DNA from: Limnomonas spitsbergensis
Taxonomy: Eukaryota > Chlorophyta > Chlorophyceae > Chlamydomonadales
Direction of reading: 5' to 3'
DNA length: 64,000 nt
Assembly (NCBI GenBank): GCA_037349105.1
Contig: JAYJMM010000123.1
Location: forward strand, 7,564,001 to 7,628,000
The translations under genes were made by a program, and so were the position numbers. Numbering within the stretch: the stretch's first letter is position 1; the number at the start of each line of letters is the position of its first letter. The notes below the pieces were generated by a model. That model saw nothing but the letters and a program-made list of their open reading frames with translations, was not told the origin of the DNA and did no database searches. Below are positions 34,701 to 43,700 of this stretch, piece after piece.

Positions 34701-37700
34701 GTACTGACAACGGCAGAGTTGCTGCAGATCTCAAGGGATGCAGTAGATCACTTCGGCAGAGGCCACTCGGTCTCGCGCATGTTCCATGACGGACTCCCAG
34801 CGGTTGCTAGAGCCAAGCTGAGCAAGTTCGTTATGACGGTGCCAGGGTATCTCAGCATGAGCGATGAAGACCAAATCGCAGTACTCACGCAGCAGGTGGT
34901 GCTGTGGGAGAGGTTTGCCCTGGAAATGGGTGACCTGGGAGGTACCGGCTTCAGGCAGATAACCAACAGCGGGCCTGGCCAGGGAGAGGCACAGCCCAAC
35001 AGGGGCAGGAGAGAGAGAGCAGGACAGTGGGAGATGCGAACACGCCTTGATGGAATTGTGCACCCCACAGGCTCAGCAGCAGTACCACAGGCGCGGATGG
35101 ATGGTAAACCCAGAGGAGTTACCTGGGTGGACCAAGCAGGGGCGGCAAATTACAACGCTGAGGGTGGCTCAAGCGCAGCCAAGGCATGCTACCAGTGCGG
35201 TAGTACGTCGCACCTAGCCAGGGATTGCAGGGCGCCCAGGGCCAGGGATGAGCGCAGACCTATGCCCCTGGTTACAGACATCACACCTGGACCGGCCAGA
35301 CAGCCGCAACAGCAGTATCCGCAGCAACAGCAGTATCCGCAGCAACAGCAGTATCCCCTGCCGCCAAGGCCGCAGCAGGGACAGGCGGCAGGCAGGCCGT
35401 ATGACAGGAATCAGAACAACAGACAGTATCCTAGGCCTGGGCCTGGCCAGGGAGGTCAGGCGCAGCAAGCAGCCCACGTGTCGCATCTCAGCAATGCAAC
35501 GGGGCAGGCTGAGCCAGAGGGATGGCACCAGACCATGGCAGAGATGCTCAGCGAGTCCGTAGCACTCATGACGCAGGTTGGGCTGGTACCCAAGCCTGCA
35601 GGTTTCAAGCAGGCAGTTCATAACGCCCGTCCTAAGTCGTTTTTGCCAGAACCTTTGCAGGAGGAGGAACCAGTACCAGGATTCACGGTACAACCCTCCA
35701 GGAAGGGAGCAAAGAGGCTGGTATTGAGTAAACTAGCTGACGATATGTCTGACATCCGCCTACAGGTGTTCAAGTTGAACGAGCGGCTCTCAGCGCTGTC
35801 GTTCACCACGATGCCCATGGGAGGAGACAACACCGGCCACAGGGGTGAGACTAGTAACACCAGGCCAGAGGGTAGAACGGTGACGGCTGCACCCAAGCTG
35901 CAGTATTTCAAAAATGACAGAAGCAACCTGGAGCAGTGTGTGGGACTTATGGTCAATGGGAAGGTCCTGGTGGCTCAGAAAGCACTCATGGACTCCGCAT
36001 GCACGTGCCATGTCATCACTGTCAATATTGCAGAGCAATTAGTTGCCATGGGGGCGGAGCTGGTGCGTACAGACGAGAAGATTCGTACCACAGACAATGC
36101 AGGGGCAGATCTGTATGGAGTACTGTTCATTTATGTGGTGTATGGATACGGAGGGCCCAATGCCATTATGGAGCCCACGGTGGTCAGGGTCGTTAAGACA
36201 CCACCGGATGCATATGAGCACTTGGTAGGGAACCCAGAGTTCCTCAAGTATAACGGGGTCTTAGAGGCAGCAGGAAGGCTGACCTTACGGCCCAGAGAGG
36301 GCCCACAGAGAGTGCAAGGGGTCAAGGACCTTACGCTGCCACTACTGCGGGCATCTCCGGCAGGGGGGTACCAGGCAGCAGCAGTGGCATGGGCAGGAAT
36401 TCAGTGTGGATTCGCAGAAAGAGAGGGGTGGCCAGCTGCAACAGTTGAAACAGAGCACGAACCGCTCTTACAGCATTCCATGGCCACACGCGCAGGTACC
36501 GCTATGAGGGCCGAACAGGGCGCAGGACCCAGCAGCGAGCCAAACCCCAGGCTACAAAGGCGCAGGCTGGTGCCAGTCGAAGCAGCAGTGGAAGAGACCG
36601 CCACACCAACCGCAGAGGAAATGGCAAGAGCGCGCAGAGCCGCGGAACTCTCTGACGTTGAGAAGAGGGCGGTCAGGGACTTCATGCCAGCATGCCCCGC
36701 CTACCCGTGCGCCTTGTGCGGAAAACCAGACAAGCACGCGGTGGAGGAGTGTGAGAGGAGGATTCAGGACTTTTCGCGGACACCCGAAACAGCGCCTGCG
36801 GTGCAGGCAGGGCCGCCTGCAGCGCAGAGGAGGGGATACGGCACAGCTGCAACCGATAGAGCTGCACAGGCAACTTCAACGCGCAGCAGGGGAGAGCAGC
36901 AGCAGCAACAGCAGCAGCTGCAAAAGCAACCGCAGGTGGCAGGGCCTAGAGTGCAGCAGGCCAGCAACGGCAAGGGTAGGCAGGCGCAACAGCAGCAGTG
37001 GCAAGGAAAGCCAGGGGCGGCAAGGGCCCCCGCGCAATCAGCCAGCAACAGCGAAGATGAGGCGCAGGAAGCAGAGGAGGAGGAAGATCGCAGCGTAGAG
37101 AAGGTTCCAGAGCCAGGGACCAGCTCACAAGACAGGCAAATCAACAGGCTGGCAGGGCAAGTTAACGGGCTGAAAAAGGCTCTGAGATGGAGAGAGCGGC
37201 AAATGTGGAAGCAGTCAGCGGAAATTGTGGATTACCTGAAAGGCCAGCTGGCCGGGTGGAAGGTCATCACGGATGGTCAGCAGGTCATGACAACGGTCCA
37301 GCGAGAGTACATCCTGCGGGCAGATGAGCTGAACGGGCTGCAGGAGGCCCTGGGACTACAGCACTTGGGGGGCCCGCCAAACCACGGGCAGCCGCTCCCA
37401 TTCGAAACAGACCCAGAGTTGGCGGGGTGCGTCAGGGCAATGTTGGCGACTCCGTCCCCGCTACGAGACGTGGACAGCGAGCATTCCGGCATGGAGGAGC
37501 CGAAGAAGCGCAGTCCTTCTAGCAGCGACGAGAGCGGCTCAGGGGACAGAAGGCTACGACGGCGCAGCAGAAGCGCGCAAAGGGCCATCAGTGAGGAGCG
37601 CCAAGGGGCGGTGCCAACGCCGGCAGCCAGGACCCAGCGGCAGGGCGCAGGGAGGCGCAGCAACAGCGAGGAAAGGAGCAGGGACCGCAGACAGCGGTCA

Positions 37701-40700
37701 CCATGCAGGGACCAGCCCAGGGGCAGATCCAGGGAACGGCACCATGCTGAGGTTGCCAGGCCTTACAGGCAGGGGCAGGAGCACCAGAGAGGCCCAGGCC
37801 CCGGGCCGACAAACAGAACCCTGGCAGAGGGCAGCGGGGCGGCAGAGCCTAGGCGTCACCTGGGACCGCGCCATGGTGGATTGTGCTTCAAGTGCAATCA
37901 GCCGGGGCACTTTGCCAACGAGTGCACCAACCCGGAGCAGGCCGGGCTGACAGGCGACAGGCCAGGGGCACCTGCAGGCCCAGCGCGGGGCTATGGAACC
38001 TGGGGCCCAGGCAGGGGCCAGGGGATGCCCATGGAGAGCAGGCGCAGGACCTTCGATACTGCCATGGGAACTCCCAGTGCAAGGGACTTCCAGCAGGGGG
38101 CAGCAGGCCCCAGCGCGTGGCCAGAACCGCCAGCGCGACAGGAACCACCGGAGGGCGAGCAACCAAGGTGGGAGGGGGCAGGAGGCCACACGTGCTTCAT
38201 GACAGGCCACATGGAAATTAGCCAGGACAGAGATGCCTACCAGGCTGAGGTCAGTCAGGCAGGACCAGTTCAGGTGGCCCCTCAGAGGGTGCCAGAAGGG
38301 CAGGTAGCCAGTCAGGTAAACCACTGGGCGATGGCTGTAGAGGCGTTAGCCATGAACCATTATGGGACTATGCCTGCAGGGTCGGCCAGATCCGTAGCAC
38401 ATGCGTTGGAGTTCTTGAAGGATCTCCAGAGGAGGGGGTGCCCAGCTCCGTGTGTAGGATGGCCAAATCTGATGCAGAGGTTCCTAGACAGGGAATGGGA
38501 CAAGTATGATGAGCAGTGGGATGAGTTTGAGAGACGCGAGCGGGAGGCAGTACCCCAGCACGACGTAGACGGGTGGGATACCGATTCAGGATCCAACCTT
38601 TCAGCAGGCAGATATGAGCCTCAGGAACCCTCGCCCTTGCATGAAAGAGAGTTTGGCGTGTTATGTCCAGGTACCCCGGAGGGCAATCAAGACACAGGCA
38701 GAGGGGTAGCGGGAGCAGCCGCCGAGACAGAGGAGCCACACAGAGCGGGGTCGCGACTCCCAGCGGCCAGAGGGACCGCAGCAGGGAGCCAGCTGGACGC
38801 TCGGGCGGGGCCCGTTAGGACCCATAAAGGCACTAGCTCTCGGTGCAATGCTTGGGGAGGAATCGACGAGGACGGAGAGACACAGCACGGCAGCGAGAGG
38901 GAAGGGAGGTCTGACGCAAGGGGCGAGGACAGGCAGCTTGACCAGTCCTTCAGCAGAGACAGGTCCTACAGCAGAGAACGCATCTACATACAGCCGTTCC
39001 CGCAGTCGCTGCCAGCAGGCGAGCCCTTTGTGCAGTACTTCCGCCTGGGGGAAGAGATGCCAGAGGCGTCCACCTCCGGGGCCATGCTGACTATGCCAGG
39101 GGAGTGCAGGGACGGGCCATGTCGGTTGCAGAACCATAGGCTCCTGGACGGCGGAGAGCAGACATGTGTTGACAGGGCAGCAGCCATGCAGGCAGTTGCC
39201 AGGATGATTTTCCCGTGGGACGCAGTGACAGCTGTCATGCTGGGCGCTGCGCTCAAAGGATACATCCTGCCCAGCACAAATATAGCAGATTACATGCAGA
39301 GGGGATGGTCGCGGCACCCCATCTATGCACACTGCGTTAGCGAGATGGTGAGTCTCGCCATTGCAGCAGGCATCACAGCGGTGGATGCAGAATGCTGGGC
39401 GCACCCGGACATGCCAGACATTGCGCCAGCCGAGGGGATGTGGCAGGGCGCGCAGCCAGGATTCATGCGCACACCGTGGGCGATGGATTGTGTCCGTGAG
39501 CTGATGGGGCACCCAGCCCTCAGAGACCGCGCATTTTATGTGCCAGTCCAAGCCATGGGCGAGTTCGAGAGATTTGTGGAAACAACAGAGCAGGCCCCAG
39601 TGAGGGCAGGGCTGTGTCACCCAGGCAGGCCAGGGCGGTGTGAGGCGACCATAGAGGCGTCCATCGTCATCCCCAGGACGGTCGCAGGACAAGCAGTGCC
39701 GTGGGGGCCAGCGCCAGGGGACGCCAGGGCAGCCATTCCAGTCCAGCAGCTAGTAACTTACTACTATGAGGAGATGGCTGATGAGGAGTTGCCCGTTTCA
39801 TCGGCATGGATCCACATGCACGCGACTCACGATGATATGCCCGTCTACCTGTTTGCAAGGCACCAGCAGGACGTGGCAGTCACTAAGTGCGCGTCAGTAG
39901 ACGAGGCGGAGTTCCATGCCTATACCTACGCTAGGGGAGCAGACCCGACAGTGTGGACGCTCATGCTAATGGCGCTGCAGAGGGTCCTGCTCCCAGGACA
40001 GCGATCAGCGGCCATGCGGCATGTGTGGGGCGTAGAGGATCAGTGGGCGCCTACAGAGGTAACAGCCTGTCCAACATGGCCTTACGGACCCCAGCAGTCG
40101 CCAGCATCAGGAGCCATGTGGGAAGGAGAGGAAGAGCTGGCGAGCTCGCCGTTCGCAGTAGAACGCCTGGCAGCATATGTGCACCAGTGGGTGCGTCAGG
40201 AGCGGAGGGCGTGGCACGACAACAGGGCCAGCAGCGTGCTGCCCTATTGGCAGGCTGACGTCATAACGACGCAGTTGTGGAGACAAGCGCACCCAGCAGG
40301 GGTGCGCACGCTGCACCCTCTGTTCAGAGGAGCAGGGGAAGTAGGCATCAAGGAGGAGTTGGAGGACTTGAGGAACCAGCCGAGTAGGGGACATGGGCCG
40401 GTGGGCAGGCGAGGCGCCGATGCAGAGGAGCCAGCGGCAGCCACCGACGGCCCTGTCCAGGATGAGGAGCCGGAATGGACCCAGGTGGCATTTGTAACAT
40501 TTGGGGCGGCAGCAGCCTCATGGGAGCTGCTGGAGTATGTGGACGACTTGGGGGTATCAGCACTGAAGGCTGAGCCTAGGGGACGGGCAGAGCCCCAGGC
40601 GCCCCTGGACAGTGTCAGCACACCGCCCACGGAGGACTCAGACAGCAGGATCCCAGAGCTCAGCGACAACGTTTCAGAGGGCCCACCACCACTGGTTGAG

Positions 40701-43700
40701 ATCACCGAGTCAGATGAGGAGTGGCACGAGGCAGGAGCCAGGCCCTCGGACCAGGATAGCGTCACCAGAGCAGAGGCTCGGGATGCAGAGGGCAACTACG
40801 TGCCAGCAGACAGCGGCCCAGGACCAGGAAGTCCAAGGTACGGCATGGTGGGAGAGCTGCCACAGCTGAGGCGCGCGTGGATGCGCGGCATCTTTCAGGA
40901 GCAGGCAGCAATGAAAGAGCGCAGAAGCAGGAGGGCCGCTATAGAGCTTGGTAACGGAATCACACTGGAGGAAGAGGCAAACCAGGTCACAGCGGGGATC
41001 AGCCTTCAGCAGGCAGCAGACCAGCACACTCGCAGGCCCGAGGGGGCAGCAGCAGACAAGAAGAGCAACGGGCGCCCGGGATATCCCCAGATCAGCCAGC
41101 CAGCACAGACAGCGGCACAGGGGCCTTGGGGTGACCCAGCGGCGTACAGCACGGGACGCTGGGTTGCAGTGCTCAGGAACTTTGTCGATCAGCTGGACGT
41201 GCTACGAAGGCAGGAAATGGGGCAGCAAGAGGCGGGCCAGGAGGCTAGCCTGCTGTTTCGACTTAAAATGCTACCACAGCCCGATCCGGACCCCAGGATG
41301 GGAGGTTACAGCAGGGCGGTCAGGGAGCTACGAGAGGAGCTGACGGAGAGAGTATCAGCCCTCTACACGGGGAGGGCAGAAGGAGCGGACACCCAACAGC
41401 CGGCGGACAGCCGCAGCAGACAAGCCCAAACCGGCAGGGGCGAGGACCTCGCCAGCAGGGTTGCCGGCGCGCAGGACACCATACGACGGGGCTGTGGGCA
41501 GGATGAGCTCGCGGGTGCAGGCAGCAGTAAGGCTGTGCAGCGCGCCAACCACAGGCAGGAGAGAATGGCACAGTGCAGCACAAGACAGATCCCAGGAGCA
41601 GGGCCAGAAAGGGCCAGTGCAATTTGGGCTGACACTGCCAAGTTGCAAGGAAAGAAGTCTAAGAAGGCCAGGAGACGCGCAGGAAAGGCGCAGAGGGCGG
41701 CCGCGGACAGGAACCGAGGCAGCAGACCAGGATTGGACTGCCCAGCCCTGCCACTCAGGGTCAGCCAGGTAGACCTGGAGATCACGTGGGCCAGAGGACA
41801 GCAGCCGCCAGCGCAGATTGCAGAGCCAGGCGTTCAGCCCGCAGAACAGTTACCACAGCAACCCATGAGGAAGACGACAGCGTGCAGAGGACTCCTCACC
41901 TGTACAGCAATTAAAGGGATCCTTACGGGGGCGCTCCAGCTGATACTGGTGTGGCTTCTGCTGTCGGTGTGTGTGCCGGGGGCGCGAGCTACCGGGCAGG
42001 GAGTGCGAGGAGGAGGATTTACAGCAGGCCAAGGTGCTTTTGTTTCTGGCAGGGAGGCAGCAGCAAAGCTGTCGTCTGGATGGTTGCGCCCACCGGCTGT
42101 CAGCTCCATGAGGGACACCGGCGGGAGGGGCGCATGCAGCCAGCAGGAGAGATGGCACAACGGCAACACCACTGGCGAGGAGGAGCTGCCCGCGGAGGAC
42201 GACCCGCAGGCGGCTGTGGTGATCGACATGTTCCAGCCGGGGGGAGTAGTGGAGCCACCTGCAGAGTACGTCAAGACCAAGGAGGGATGGCTGCTGGGCA
42301 GGCACCCCGACTTCACTGCGGAGCAGCAGGAGAGCCTGGAGCAGAGCCTCAGGGATCGCCAAGGAGCATTCGCTTACTCCATGGAGGATCTACCAGGCTA
42401 CTGCGGCACGCAGGGCCTGGATACAGCTTGCCTGTCAAGTGGGGCTGTGCGGGCCATGGAGACCGAAGGAGTCGTCCTCTTCGAGCCTTTTGGAGGTATG
42501 TGCTCAGGGCTGGAAATGGTACTCAGGGCAGGTATCCCAGTAGTGCAGTACTTGTATGCAGATATCAGTGAGGAAGTCAGAGAGATCGCAGGGGGTCGCC
42601 TGTTGCAGTTGCACAAGAGATTCCCCCAGTTGCTTCCGGTCAGAGCGTTTGATAAGGCTTTCAGAGCGTTGCCGCAAGATGTGTATGCCATTACGGCAGA
42701 ACACCTCAAGGAGGCGGGTGCCCAGGAGGGGCGCCAGTGGTTCATGGTAGCAGGCTGGGAGTGCCAGGACCTTTCGTCAGCTGGCAAGGGGCGGGGGCTC
42801 GCGGGAGAGAGAAGCAAGTCTTTCTTCCCGTTAGTCAAGCTGTTGGGTACTCTGCAGTTCCTGCAGGGACCTAGGCCGCCAGCGTACCTGATTGAGAATG
42901 TAGCAATGCAATTGAATCAGAAGAGTGAGAAGGCCAGTGTTGAGGCTTTTCAGGAAGTGTGCAGGATTCTAGGGACACCGGCGTTGTTTGACGCAGCGCA
43001 GGTGGGGTCTTACGCCCACCGCACCCGCAACTATTGGGGGAATATTGCCCCCGCAGCAGATATTGAATTTGTGATTCGTGCGTCGACCAGACCCCACGAG
43101 GGGATTGTAGACGACATTCTGGACAAGGGCAGCAAGGCCCAGGTAGTATCATGTCCGGACAATGGGGGGTACCGCATCAATGTCACAGGGCAACCCAGGA
43201 AGGTGCTGCCGTGTTTGATGGCCACGCCCTCATCATATGCTTTCCGGAACGGGCAAAATGGGATGGTGTACAGGCCCATGGGGGACTTGCAGGAGCCCAA
43301 CGCAAACGAGCGTGAGCGCGCCATGGGGTACGCTGTGGGGTCCACATTGCCGCGCCCAGACTTCCCAGAGGCAGCCAGACGGGCAGCCTTGGGCAGGTGC
43401 ATGGATTCATGGGCACTCAGTGCATGGCTCAATGTGGCACTCGAGTGTGCTAAGATCATGCCAGCAGAATTGACGCGCAGGGCAAAGCTGCCAGGCCAGG
43501 ACAGGGACCCAGTGCTGGGGGCGACTTTAATGTCCAGCCACTATGCCCTTGCTACTGCAGGAAACGCGTGCTCTGGCAGCGGGGAAGCGGCCGCGTCATA
43601 CAGACAGTGCCTGGGAGAATCGGCCGCGGCAGACTGGGCCGACGCGGCACAGGAACCAGGTGGGAACGCGTCTGAGGCACAAGTTGATGTTGAAATCAGA

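Noticed and set aside
40500..40560. EYVDDLG in the giant polyprotein looked like the YxDD box of reverse transcriptase.
   Set aside because: None of the other RT motifs surrounds it, and the context is acidic and low-complexity. Treated as chance.
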